A stretch of DNA of 64,000 bases from assembly GCF_000964425.1 (NCBI RefSeq), contig NZ_BANF01000002.1, positions 1 through 64,000 of the forward strand, read 5' to 3'. Every line of letters starts with the position of its first letter. The stretch's first letter is position 1. The notes below the pieces were generated by a model. The model saw only the letters and a program-made list of their open reading frames with translations. It was not told where the DNA came from and searched no databases. The translations under genes were made by a program, and so were the position numbers. This DNA is from Komagataeibacter intermedius TF2. Its GTDB lineage: Bacteria > Pseudomonadota > Alphaproteobacteria > Acetobacterales > Acetobacteraceae. This document shows positions 8,603 through 17,615 of this stretch, piece by piece.

Positions 8603-11143
8603 TCAGAAACCGCTGCTCATTGAGAAAATGGCCGAGAAGGGGGATGCGATGGTATAGGTTGGCGCATAACCCTTGACGCTCTGCCCATTCATTGCAGTTG
8701 CATAATTTGCATTGCTTTCTACACCCGAAGCATAGTTCAGGTAATGGTTGTTCGTAATGTTTGACAGGTTGAGCTTGATGGTCGGGCTTTTGAACAGGCC
8801 CCAGCTTTTGAATCGGTACCCAACCCCGATATTCATCCGGACATAAGCCGGCACGGCCTGATCATCCATGAATGTGGAATACTGCTTGGCCACGTATTTC
8901 AGGCTGAAATTACCGAATATACCGCCGTTGTCATAATCAAGGCCAAATCCAAACTGGTAACGCGGGGTCTGGGGCGCGAACTTGCCCTTTGTCGGCAGAA
9001 GCGCATCGACACCGCTGGCCGAAGCAGCAAGGTTACTGTCCGTCCGTGCATCGATATATTCGGCCGAGAAATATGGACGGATGTTATAAATCGGTCGCGT
9101 GCCAATTTCGAAATCAACACCGTTGGTCGTCTCGCCACCGCCGTTGATGCTGGTCGAATAATAGTCGCTCGGGTTATTTGGATCGGTAATGGTCTGTGAA
9201 AACAGTCGGTTGGTGAAATTATAATGGAAATACGTCACTGACGTATTGATCAGCTTGCCCTGATACCGCCAGCCGAATTCTTCTGAAATGGATATTTCGG
9301 GATTAAGGCCCGTCGCAGCATGGTTGCTATAACCGCTGCCAGCGTAATACGCACCAGAATCATAAAGAGACGAGTTCATGGGCACACGGTAATTGGTCGC
9401 CACCGAGAAGAAGAGCTGGTTCTTGTTATCGACCTTGTAACGGAACGCCATCGTGGGCAGTGCTTCACGATATGTCTGGTTAATAATCGGCCCCGTTGAC
9501 GTATCGGGCAGGTAATTGCGACCATCACGCGTAATGATGGAATATTTCAGCCCGGCGTCAATGGTCAGGCGGTTATGGAACAGGGAAATGCTGTCACCAA
9601 TAAAGGGCGTGTTGATAATCGTGCGCGTCAGCGTGTCACGGTACTGCGCGACCTGCCCGTTTGCAAGGATCAGGTTCTCCCCCGTACCCCATTCGCTTTC
9701 GGGCGAACCATCGGCACCGACCAGGCTGTACGGTGCCGTCTGGCGCTGATAGGAATATTCAAACCAGTAGCCGATCATCAGGCGGTTGATGCCCGATGTC
9801 CAGGTCCACTTCGTAACCGCGCCGGGACGGTACGTGCGGGTAATGGAAGGGTTATACAGCAGCGTATTGCCGTAATTCTTGCCACCGATCGTGCCCGACA
9901 TGGTCTGGGAACCATACGACATGGCGTTCATGTTTTCCCAGTAGGCCCCACCGCCATTGCCGAAACCATACCAGAAATACGGGGTTTCGGTCAGTGTCAT
10001 GTGATGCCCCAGATTGAACCGGGACGGGGCGCTGATATAAATATTGGTAAAGGGATTTGGATGCAGCTTGTAGTAATTTGTATTTGCCTTGGTATTACCC
10101 GTATAGATCGAGTCATACACGGTGTTGGGCGTGCTGCCGGATACGGGCCCCCCCATCGTCCCGATGCCATACTGGTTCCACGACGCCATGGTGGTGGTGG
10201 GCGTGCCATAGTTGTTCAGCTGGTTGCCAACAACCACGAACGAAACACGGTTGTCCTTGCCCCATTCCTTGACGACCTTCATTTCGCCATGGATCTTGCT
10301 TTCATTCCCCGGGCCACGCCATTCGTCTTCATGCGTATCCGAGAACGAGAAATAGGCACGCGTTCCCGAATTCCCCATAAGACCCGTATCGAACCGCGCA
10401 AACCCGCGGACCGTATTGAATGAACCATAGGTGAAATCCGCACGACCACCCATTTTTTCTTTCGGGTCGATCATGTACATGTTGACCACGCCGCCTGATG
10501 CGCTGACGGTGGGACTGTCGAGGTCAGCCGAACCCTGCGCCACCTGGATGGAGGACAGGTTTTCGGAATCAACGATTTCCTGCGGATAGACGGCATAACT
10601 GCCGATATCGTTCAGCGGGAACCCTTCGAGGGTGTATCCCATCGAACTTTCGTTCATGCCACGAACCGATGTATGGCCACCCGTCAGGCCCATCGGGTCG
10701 GAATCCGTGGCGTTGACACCCGGCAGCAGCGCGATCAGCTGCATGGGATTGAGGCCCGGCGTCTGTTTTTCAATATAATCGCGCGTGACGGTCGATTTGG
10801 ACTTGGGCGCATCTTCCTTGACCATCAGACCACCGCCAATGGCCCTGCGGGTGACGCCATCCGTATAGTGATGTCCCAGCACCACCATTTTTTCGTCAGT
10901 TGGTGCGGTCTGTCCAATCATGGAGGGGCGATTGCCAACATTCACATCAGCAGTATTACTGCTGTCTGTGTTTACTGCTGTTTTCTGTGTACCATTCTTT
11001 TCGGAAACCCTGGACGAGGACACGACATCACTCTGGGCGAATGCACTTGATATCCACAAGGTCGAACAGACCAGTGCCAGCTTGATATTGCATTTCGCCA
11101 GAGATGGCCGATGCGTTCTGTTACGTAGAAAAAGTTTCGACAT
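8603..11143 (-). CDS. TonB-dependent outer-membrane receptor
   Basis: About 846 residues: signal peptide ending ISSAFA, variable linker, plug domain (about residues 105-240, including SVRGMNESSMGYTLEGFPL) and a barrel ending in Phe (FSMSSGF). The chosen ATG near 11143 gives a normal signal peptide; a TTG 13 codons upstream is an alternative, and both have weak ribosome sites. It is a stand-alone transcription unit with its own strong terminator and about 1 kb of non-coding DNA upstream, so its neighbours do not indicate a ligand. The plug resembles that of the receptor at 37.1-39.7 kb (both have an MGGGLM/IGGGLM-type segment and an AQM/PMQL-type plug helix), suggesting paralogy. Substrate unknown. 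Confidence 0.88.
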   Translation of the reverse strand: MSKLFLRNRTHRPSLAKCNIKLALVCSTLWISSAFAQSDVVSSSRVSEKNGTQKTAVNTDSSNTADVNVGNRPSMIGQTAPTDEKMVVLGHHYTDGVTRRAIGGGLMVKEDAPKSKSTVTRDYIEKQTPGLNPMQLIALLPGVNATDSDPMGLTGGHTSVRGMNESSMGYTLEGFPLNDIGSYAVYPQEIVDSENLSSIQVAQGSADLDSPTVSASGGVVNMYMIDPKEKMGGRADFTYGSFNTVRGFARFDTGLMGNSGTRAYFSFSDTHEDEWRGPGNESKIHGEMKVVKEWGKDNRVSFVVVGNQLNNYGTPTTTMASWNQYGIGTMGGPVSGSTPNTVYDSIYTGNTKANTNYYKLHPNPFTNIYISAPSRFNLGHHMTLTETPYFWYGFGNGGGAYWENMNAMSYGSQTMSGTIGGKNYGNTLLYNPSITRTYRPGAVTKWTWTSGINRLMIGYWFEYSYQRQTAPYSLVGADGSPESEWGTGENLILANGQVAQYRDTLTRTIINTPFIGDSISLFHNRLTIDAGLKYSIITRDGRNYLPDTSTGPIINQTYREALPTMAFRYKVDNKNQLFFSVATNYRVPMNSSLYDSGAYYAGSGYSNHAATGLNPEISISEEFGWRYQGKLINTSVTYFHYNFTNRLFSQTITDPNNPSDYYSTSINGGGETTNGVDFEIGTRPIYNIRPYFSAEYIDARTDSNLAASASGVDALLPTKGKFAPQTPRYQFGFGLDYDNGGIFGNFSLKYVAKQYSTFMDDQAVPAYVRMNIGVGYRFKSWGLFKSPTIKLNLSNITNNHYLNYASGVESNANYATAMNGQSVKGYAPTYTIASPFSAIFSMSSGF

Positions 11144-12204
11144 TATTCCACACCAGCATTTTGTGTTTACCGCAAAATTCAATCGCCAACGTTGTGTATT
11201 ACGAAAGCCAGAAAAGTTTTGTGAATGTATCTTTAAGATTCATTCTGAACTCGATACGTCTTGCGCACAAAGTCAGCAGAAACCGGCTTTCCTGAAGAAT
11301 ATCATGACAATGATTACGAACAGATCTGACAATCTTTACCCGTTCTCATGTTATGACAGGGTATTGCACTCCCGGCCCGATCTCAAGAAAAATGTGTCGG
11401 AATTTTAACCCCCTCCGAAACATTCCTTTATGTATATGGAAATTTCCGAAAGGATATGCCGTAAAGCACTCTATTCATTGACCTTAAATCCAATGATTCA
11501 CGGCACATGAAATTAATGCGCGTTACAGAAAACATTTTTTTTCATTCTTTCTTTCCATCTGACACAGAATTTTGACTACGGTGATGAGTGTTTACTATTT
11601 ATCAACACTGCGTTTCCTAACCTGCACGACAGGTATGGACTGCCTGTATCCACACCATCATGACATGCCGAAGCAGGAAAGTCGGCCACCAGTCCGTCTT
11701 TCACACTACGTTCCTTTTAAGAAACAAATATGGATTCATACCGCGCAATCCATATGACGATAATATTACGTTCCATATTGCATGTAATAATCATTTCCAT
11801 AACCGGACCGACGCTGTGCGCATCCGTTCAGGAATGACTGTAGATCATGTGCGGGACATGGACATGTCCGGCACGTAAGTGCGGGCGACCAGCCCCATCC
11901 CGCATTGCGGTTATCTGGCGCCATACGCTGCCGGGTGCGCCTGTCGGGCTGCATGATCAGTCAGCGGGGCCCGACCGGGGCCGCTATATAATAATACGTA
12001 CCGTCACACCCGCCGCACACCGGAATATCGGCCGGTCCGCCATGGCATGTCGTATATCGTCGGACGGGCAGGGGCGTGCGGCATCCTGCCGTAACAATCC
12101 GGGGAAGGGGGCGTTCCGCTGCATGACCGCACCCCTTCTGACATCGATCTGCGGCCCATGGGCCTGTATGATGCGGAGGGTATGGATACCGGAGAAACTG
12201 GTTC
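11144..12204. other. About 1 kb without a supported gene
   Basis: Spacer between a leftward receptor and a rightward LysR gene. The first 500 bases are AT-rich, the rest more balanced. Short frames exist (for example 11660-11878 and 11847-12278), but none has a good ribosome site or a recognisable product, and several overlap each other on both strands. The promoters of both flanking genes must lie here. A small RNA is possible, but I see no clear promoter-terminator pair. Confidence 0.5.
11854..11869. promoter_or_regulatory. Short inverted repeat upstream of the LysR gene
   Basis: GGACATG and CATGTCC arms separated by two bases, about 335 bases before the LysR start. Perfect 7-bp arms make it a candidate protein-binding site, but the distance is large and the regulator is unknown. 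Confidence 0.25.
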
Positions 12205-13134
12205 ATGGACTATTTTACCGCCCTGCGCGTTTTCCTGCGCGCAAGTCAGGTCAGGAGCTTTTCCGGCGTTGCGGCTGAACTGGGCATGGAAGTCTCCACG
12301 GTGTCCCGCCATATCAGCCGCCTTGAAGCCGATCTGGCCGTTGCACTGTTCAACCGGACGACACGCGGGCTGCATCTGACCGAGGCCGGTGGCCTGCTAC
12401 AGGCACGGGCCAGCCGGATCATGGCTGACCTTGACCACGCCAGGGAGGAGGTGACGCTGCATAATGCCTCCCCCCGGGGGCTGCTGCGCATCAATGTTCC
12501 CGGCTGCTTCGGACGTCGCCATGTCATGCCCCACATGGCAGCATTCCTGGCGGATTTTCCGGATATTCGCGCCGATGTGACACTGACGGACGCGACGGTT
12601 GACCTGATCGAAAGCGGCACGGATGTCGCCATCCGTATTGGCGCGCTGCCTGATTCCACCCTTGTCGCGCGCCGTCTGGCCACGCAGTCGCACATGGTCG
12701 TGGGCACGCCGGCATATATCGCACGCGCGGGCCAGCCGGAAACACCGGATGACCTGCGCGCGCATGGCTGCCTGCTGTTTACCCTTCATGGCGGCAGCAC
12801 GTGGTATTACCGACCCGGCGACGGAACAGATGCGCCATTTGAAAAACTGCCTGTCACGGGCCTGCTGAAGGCCAATGACTCCGAAGCCCTGCTTGACGCG
12901 ACGCTGCAGGGCATCGGCCTTGCCCTGCTTCCCGACTGGCTGACCGGGCCGTACCTGCGGCAGGGGCGGCTGGTGCGCGTGCTGGCCGATTTCGAATGGG
13001 CCCTTGCCCCGGGCACGGAGCGGGCGATATGGGCGGTCTACCCACCAAAGAAAGTCGTAGCCCCGAAAGTAAGAAGCTTCATCAACTTCATGGGCCGACG
13101 CTTCAGGGACCTACTGTATCGGGACCAGTCGTGA
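12205..13134 (+). CDS. LysR family transcriptional regulator
   Basis: A 309-residue LysR-type regulator. The N-terminal winged helix-turn-helix (about residues 1-60) includes FSGVAAELGMEVSTVSRHIS and the usual LF.RTTRGLHLTEAG wing. The remaining two-thirds is the periplasmic-binding-protein-like effector domain, with GTDVAIRIGALPDSTLVARRL typical of the subgroup that often controls small catabolic or efflux genes. GGAG lies about ten bases before the ATG. The next gene, a bicupin, is on the same strand about 130 bases downstream and may be its target, although LysR regulators more often control a divergent gene. Effector unknown. Confidence 0.9.
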   Translation: MDYFTALRVFLRASQVRSFSGVAAELGMEVSTVSRHISRLEADLAVALFNRTTRGLHLTEAGGLLQARASRIMADLDHAREEVTLHNASPRGLLRINVPGCFGRRHVMPHMAAFLADFPDIRADVTLTDATVDLIESGTDVAIRIGALPDSTLVARRLATQSHMVVGTPAYIARAGQPETPDDLRAHGCLLFTLHGGSTWYYRPGDGTDAPFEKLPVTGLLKANDSEALLDATLQGIGLALLPDWLTGPYLRQGRLVRVLADFEWALAPGTERAIWAVYPPKKVVAPKVRSFINFMGRRFRDLLYRDQS

Positions 13135-13264
13135 CGGGGCGGACTGCGCATGGCAATTGCCGCAAAAGTCCTTTGCCGCCACGCACGTAGCGCGATCGGC
13201 AACAGCCGGGCTATGGAAACGTCATATCACCCTGTTCGACTTTTCCGAAAACATGGAGATCAAG

Positions 13265-14200
13265 ATGGACACGCTGGTTATTGACCGGACCGAAAAGACC
13301 GACGTTGCCGCTTCGGGACATTTCTATGAATACAGCAAGGCTGCCAATCCCATCCGTCCCAGCCTGACGCCGCGCGTCCCGTATCATTTCTTTCCGCCGT
13401 CACTCTATGCGCAGGGCAGTAGCCGGGTCGTGCCGCTCGACCTCAGCGCGGAACTGAAATGCCCCGGCCCGGCCACCGGCCCCGGGCTGTGCGCCAGCTT
13501 TGTCCGCATCAATGCCGGCGACCGGATCACGATGGACCCGAACGCGACGTCAATCGTGTTCTACGCCATACGCGGTCACGGCAGCGCACGTTGTGGGTCG
13601 GTGGCGTTCGACTGGGCGCAGGGCGACTTCTTCGCCATTCCGGCGCTTGACGGCATCACGCTCGACGCCTCGGCTGATGCTGCACTTTACGCCGTGCATG
13701 ACGCACCGCTGCTGACCTATCTCGGGGTGCGCGTCGATACGGCACGGTTCCGTCCCGTCGTGTTCCGGGCGAAGGATGCGGACCATGAACTGGACCAGGT
13801 CAGGCGTTCGCCCGCCGCCGCTGAACGGAGCCGTGTCAGCGTCCTGCTGGCCGCGGATGAATTCCCGCTGACGCGTACCGTCACCCATACGCTGTGGGCA
13901 ATGTACGGGACCATTGCCGCGGGCACCGAACAGAAACCGCACCGCCATCAGTCCATCGCCCTGGACTATATCGTGGACTGCGCGCCGGGCTGTTATTCAC
14001 TGCTGGGCACGGACCTTGACGCGGATGGCCGGATCATCGATCCGGTACGGGTCGATTGGGAAGCAGGCTGCGCGTTCGTGACACCGCCGGGTTACTGGCA
14101 TGCCCATTTCAATGAATCACAGGCCGAAGCGCGCCTGATCCCGATACAGGATGCAGGTCTGCAGACCTATCTGCGGACGCTGGACATCCGCTTCGCCTGA
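13265..14200 (+). CDS. Bicupin, gentisate-dioxygenase-like
   Basis: A 311-residue protein with two cupin barrels. The first has RINAGDRITMD followed by GDFFAIPA; the second has EQKPHRHQSIALDYIV and CAFVTPPGYWHAH, with His residues in positions expected for an iron or manganese ligand set. The arrangement resembles gentisate 1,2-dioxygenase relatives, but the first cupin lacks an obvious full ligand set, so only the C-terminal one looks metal-binding. I start at ATG 13265 because GGAG ends six bases before it; the frame is open back to 13157. It follows a LysR gene, which may regulate it. The substrate cannot be told from sequence; ring cleavage of an aromatic acid is only one possibility. Confidence 0.65.
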   Translation: MDTLVIDRTEKTDVAASGHFYEYSKAANPIRPSLTPRVPYHFFPPSLYAQGSSRVVPLDLSAELKCPGPATGPGLCASFVRINAGDRITMDPNATSIVFYAIRGHGSARCGSVAFDWAQGDFFAIPALDGITLDASADAALYAVHDAPLLTYLGVRVDTARFRPVVFRAKDADHELDQVRRSPAAAERSRVSVLLAADEFPLTRTVTHTLWAMYGTIAAGTEQKPHRHQSIALDYIVDCAPGCYSLLGTDLDADGRIIDPVRVDWEAGCAFVTPPGYWHAHFNESQAEARLIPIQDAGLQTYLRTLDIRFA

Positions 14201-14215
14201 CGACGGCCGGACGCC

Positions 14216-14242
14216 GCGCGGTGGCGTACCCTGCCACCGCGC
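14216..14242. terminator. GC-rich hairpin between convergent genes
   Basis: A 10-bp perfect stem (14216-14225 with 14233-14242) and 7-base loop just after the bicupin stop, facing the leftward acetyltransferase gene. No T-run follows on either strand, so it may be a weak or Rho-assisted terminator. Confidence 0.45.
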
Positions 14243-14355
14243 CCGGCTCGCGTTCACCGGGCCGGGCAGGGGCATGCCGTCATTGCGTCCTCCCGGTCGT
14301 AACCGCGACGTGGCAGGAAAAATGGGCCTGACTGCAATGGGTACCGAAAAACGAT

Positions 14356-14907
14356 CTATCTGCGCGACATCCCGGCATGCAGGGGACGTGCCGGATTGCC
14401 CGCCACCGTGTCACCCGGCGCCACGTCATGCGTGACAACGCTGCCTGCCCCGATAATGGCATGATCCCCAACCGTGATACCCGGCAGGATAATGGCGCCC
14501 CCGCCAATCCAGACATGTTTGCCTATGGTCACGGGGCGACCTGATTCCAGCATTTTCTGGCGCAATGCAGGATCACGCGGATGGTCGGCGGCCAGGATCT
14601 GGACACCGGGGCCGACCTGCGTGCCGTCCCCGATCCTGACCGGAACCACATCAAGCACGATGCAGCCGAAGTTCAGGAACACGCTATCCCCCAGAAAGAT
14701 GTTATAACCGTAATCGCAGTAGAAGGGCGCGCGTATGGTTGCGTTCGTTCCGGCATGTCCAAGCCGTTCGTGCAACGTCCCGTCATGACGATTGTACCGG
14801 GCAAGCCATTCGGCGCACTGCGCCATGTCCCGCTGCAATTCGGGGTCGCTGGCGACATACAGGTCGCCAGACAGCATTTTCTGCTTCTCGCTCCGTCGGG
14901 ATGTCAT
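14356..14907 (-). CDS. Maltose/galactoside O-acetyltransferase family protein
   Basis: A 183-residue left-handed beta-helix acetyltransferase of the LacA/Maa/NodL group, which moves acetyl groups from acetyl-CoA to sugars. Visible: N-terminal SEKQKMLSGDLY helix motif, FLNFGCIVLD, the catalytic-His region AADHPRDPALR, and hexapeptide repeats through IGGGAIILPGITVGDHAIIGAGSVV. Length fits the family. Its start overlaps by four bases (ATGA) the stop of a DUF1349 fragment upstream, so the two were probably translationally coupled. The physiological acceptor is unknown; detoxification of excess sugars is the usual suggestion for the family. Confidence 0.9.
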   Translation of the reverse strand: MTSRRSEKQKMLSGDLYVASDPELQRDMAQCAEWLARYNRHDGTLHERLGHAGTNATIRAPFYCDYGYNIFLGDSVFLNFGCIVLDVVPVRIGDGTQVGPGVQILAADHPRDPALRQKMLESGRPVTIGKHVWIGGGAIILPGITVGDHAIIGAGSVVTHDVAPGDTVAGNPARPLHAGMSRR

Positions 14908-15257
14908 GTCAGGTCATGCGGCGTCTTGCCCAACGGCGCGCCCGGCGTCCAGTCCGAAAAACGCACCTTCAGGCCCTGACGTTCCGGCGTGCGGCACATC
15001 GGCCCGATCAGGCAGAAGTCCGCCAGCGGAAAGGGGGGCAGACGCACAGGCGGCCAGATCTTCCCATCGGTCGAGACCTGAAGCCGCGATACCCCGTCCA
15101 TAATGCTCGCCCGCATCCAGAAATCCGATCCCTTATCAGTGGCCATGTCCAGCATGCCGACTGCAATGGCGCTGTGACGCGGCCTGTTCACCCAGGCGTC
15201 GCCATGCCACGGGCTGCTGGTGCGGGCCTGCGCGCCCAAAGCCATGCCGCCCGCCAT
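14904..15257 (-). pseudogene. DUF1349 protein remnant lacking its N-terminal half
   Basis: The C-terminal 60-70 residues match the concanavalin-like DUF1349 family: LQVSTDGKIWPPVRLPPF, then a GPMCRTPERQGLKVRFSDW stretch. Family members are about 190 residues with an N-terminal half containing a conserved DFW region, which is absent here in all three frames upstream. The first 45 residues of this frame do not look like the family. I read it as a truncated remnant, although a short expressed protein is possible because its stop is coupled (ATGA) to the acetyltransferase start. Confidence 0.5.
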
Positions 15258-15587
15258 CGGTGACAGGGATGGCCCGCCCTGTCATGTCCGGATGCTGCAT
15301 GTTCCTTGCGCCTGCGTTGCTCACTGCCAGACTTTCCATATCCGTCACGCTTCACCATTCATGTACATCCGTCCACGTAGCGCAAGGCTAAACCCGTTCC
15401 CACATGGCCGGTAACCAGACTTCTTCCCGCCGTTTTGATCCCGATCGCAGGCAGCGCATCCATGCTTCAGGGGATCATTCACCGTTGGGTCGCCGGGACA
15501 TCGCCAATATCGTTCACCGGATATACCGACAGGACTGACGGTCGTGTCAGAAACGGCCAGTGATCCCTGACAACAGGATACCGTATG
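15258..15587. other. Spacer without a supported gene
   Basis: Only short overlapping frames with no ribosome sites. I searched the minus strand here for the missing half of the DUF1349 gene and did not find it. Confidence 0.45.
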
Positions 15588-16322
15588 TCAGACACCCTGT
15601 CTGGCCAGTACGTCCATCAGTTCAAACGCATTCTGCGTGGCGGCGCCATAAACGGTATTGTCGTAAATTGTCCAGACATCGATGCCCTGCATGGCAAGTG
15701 TGGCGACAACGCCCGCATGGGCGGCTATGGCGTCCTGCCTATAAGCTGATTCATACATGACGGGGGAGCCATGCAACCGGAAATAGGCACGCCTATGCCA
15801 GCCGCCCGGTTGCGCCGCAGGCAGCGGGCGGGCGGGATCAGCTGCGACACGGGCAACTTTCTGTCGTTCCAGCATATGCTCGACGTCAGGCCTGAACCAG
15901 CTGGCATGCCGTGGTTCCAGCACAATATCGTCCGTAACCGTGGTTTTCAGATCACTAAGGAACCGTTCGGCGCTATCACCGGGATAGGCGAAGCTGGGGG
16001 GAAGCTGGACCAGGACAGGCCCGCGTTTACTGCCCAGACCGTCCGTTTCCCCGGCAAAGCGGTCGAGTAGCGCCTGACAGTCCACAAAACGACGTTCATG
16101 CGTAATCGCCTTGGGCAGCTTGACGGAAAAACGGAACCCCGGCGGCACGCTGGCCGCCCAGCGTTCATAGGTCGTACGCCGATGGGGCCGGTAGAAGCTG
16201 CTGTTGATCTCGACAGCGGAAAAACGTGCGCCATAGCGTTCCAGATGCGTGCCGGATGCAGGAAACCGATCAGCAAGCGCAGATGGGATTGACCAGCCAG
16301 CAACGCCAATATGGATGGACAT
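15588..16322 (-). CDS. DUF72 family protein
   Basis: A 244-residue TIM-barrel-like protein of the widespread DUF72 family. The N-terminal IGVAGWS and the VEINSSFYRPHRRTTYERW segment are hallmarks, as are PPGFRFSVKLPKAITHER and the late DVWTIYDNT stretch. No biochemical function is established for the family. The start at 16322 has GGAGGA about ten bases upstream on the minus strand; the frame is open 21 codons further but without a ribosome site. The neighbouring genes (acetyltransferase, secreted hydrolase) give no functional link. Confidence 0.88.
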   Translation of the reverse strand: MSIHIGVAGWSIPSALADRFPASGTHLERYGARFSAVEINSSFYRPHRRTTYERWAASVPPGFRFSVKLPKAITHERRFVDCQALLDRFAGETDGLGSKRGPVLVQLPPSFAYPGDSAERFLSDLKTTVTDDIVLEPRHASWFRPDVEHMLERQKVARVAADPARPLPAAQPGGWHRRAYFRLHGSPVMYESAYRQDAIAAHAGVVATLAMQGIDVWTIYDNTVYGAATQNAFELMDVLARQGV

Positions 16323-16453
16323 GGCCTGTTTTTCCTCCGTTCGGGACAGCAGGCGGTGAACCGTTCCCCGGACCAGCGGCATCATATTCCCGGAAAATGG
16401 TGCGGCAGGGGATAAAAAATGGACAATTCACCGTATCCGCAGGACTGCCCGCG

Positions 16454-17305
16454 TCAGGCATGGGCATCCAGCCAGTTGCAGATTGCATTGATCACCTGAT
16501 CTTCAATGCCGAAATAACCATGCGGGGTGAGGGAACCACACTCCCTTTTCGACCGGGTGGCGCCCCCCGCCACCATCAGCACATGCACATCCCTGCTGGC
16601 CGTCATGGCGGCTGCGATCTGCCGGGCCGCCGTGGGTGGCGCCACATTGCACCGATCATCGCGATTGGCGACCACAAGGACAGACACGCCTATGTCCTGC
16701 GGGCTGGCACTGAATACCGTCTCCCGGCTGCCGCCCATGACAGATACGGATTCCGTCAGCACGACACCGGCAATGCTGCTGGCTGGCGCATGCGCCGCAC
16801 CATTTACGGCAGCGACTGTTCCCTGACTTGTACCCAGCAGGAAAACAGGGCCCGGTCCCTGCTGGTGCGCAAGGGCGACAAGACCACCCACAACACGCGC
16901 ATAAGCCGACGATGCGCGATGTCCCCTGAGGTTGGCATGATCGGGTGTATCGGGAATGAGGACGGCGTAGCCGCGCCTGTTCCATAATTCCAGCGTCCGT
17001 ACGACAAAATTGTCGCCATGGCGGATGCGTCCATCGTGCTCAAGGCCGATGTCACCCGCCCCGCCGGGCAACATGACAATGGTCCCCCGCGGGCTGGTGG
17101 GCGCGGCAAAAAGCACACTCAGCCGGTCACCACCATTCAGGGACAGATGGAGAACCCGCCCGTTCCGGCCATGGTCCGCGGCAATGGCGGGCGTGGCCTG
17201 ACCATTATGGTCCTGCGCGAAAGCCATTGATGGCAGGGCTGCAAGACACAGCAGGATCGCAACCATGGCGCGCGGGGAGACGGAAGAAGGGCGAGCAAAA
17301 ATCAC
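16454..17305 (-). CDS. Secreted alpha/beta hydrolase
   Basis: A 283-residue alpha/beta-hydrolase-fold protein with a cleavable signal peptide (ILLCLAALPSMAFA then QDHNG), so it acts in the periplasm or outside. The nucleophile elbow is GTSQG, preceded by TIVMLPGGAGD as the oxyanion-hole strand; VVANRDDRC offers the acid residue and TPHGYFGIE the catalytic His, giving a complete triad. Two extra Cys pairs could form disulphides. The substrate (ester, lactone or amide) is not predictable. It is a single gene, 311 bases upstream of and divergent from the nitrate transporter. Confidence 0.8.
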   Translation of the reverse strand: MIFARPSSVSPRAMVAILLCLAALPSMAFAQDHNGQATPAIAADHGRNGRVLHLSLNGGDRLSVLFAAPTSPRGTIVMLPGGAGDIGLEHDGRIRHGDNFVVRTLELWNRRGYAVLIPDTPDHANLRGHRASSAYARVVGGLVALAHQQGPGPVFLLGTSQGTVAAVNGAAHAPASSIAGVVLTESVSVMGGSRETVFSASPQDIGVSVLVVANRDDRCNVAPPTAARQIAAAMTASRDVHVLMVAGGATRSKRECGSLTPHGYFGIEDQVINAICNWLDAHA

Positions 17306-17615
17306 ACCGGACGTCCCCCTGCGTTGCCATCGCGATAGCGCATGTCACATGGTAGCGGGGTATCCGGGCAATGCCCAGCCCCGTCGGGGACACTCGAACC
17401 ATGGCGCTGCGCCAGGCCCGACCAGATGGATGACATGGCAAAATGTTTTGACATCGCATTGTTCCGCGTGCCAATAAAAGAAACAGCACAGCTTTCCCAT
17501 CAGTTCGTTCATCAACGGCGGTGAGCGGCAGGAAAACTGCAGAATCGGTCACGACGACACCCGGACGGCCAACGATGGTCCCCGTGCCTGAAGAAGGCGT
17601 CTCCATCCATATCGC
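17306..17615. other. Divergent spacer, candidate leader of the nitrate operon
   Basis: Contains several small hairpins, for example 17402-17414 (TGGCG-CTG-CGCCA) and a CCCCGTCGGGG hairpin around 17379-17390. NasT regulators with ANTAR domains usually bind paired hairpins in the leader of their nitrate operon, so this region is the natural place for such a target, but I could not identify the consensus hexaloops with confidence. Confidence 0.35.

Noticed and set aside
17436-17452. Sigma-54-like promoter upstream of the nitrate operon (TGGCA...TTTTGA)
   Set aside because: The spacing and the -12 GC do not fit the consensus GG-N10-GC.
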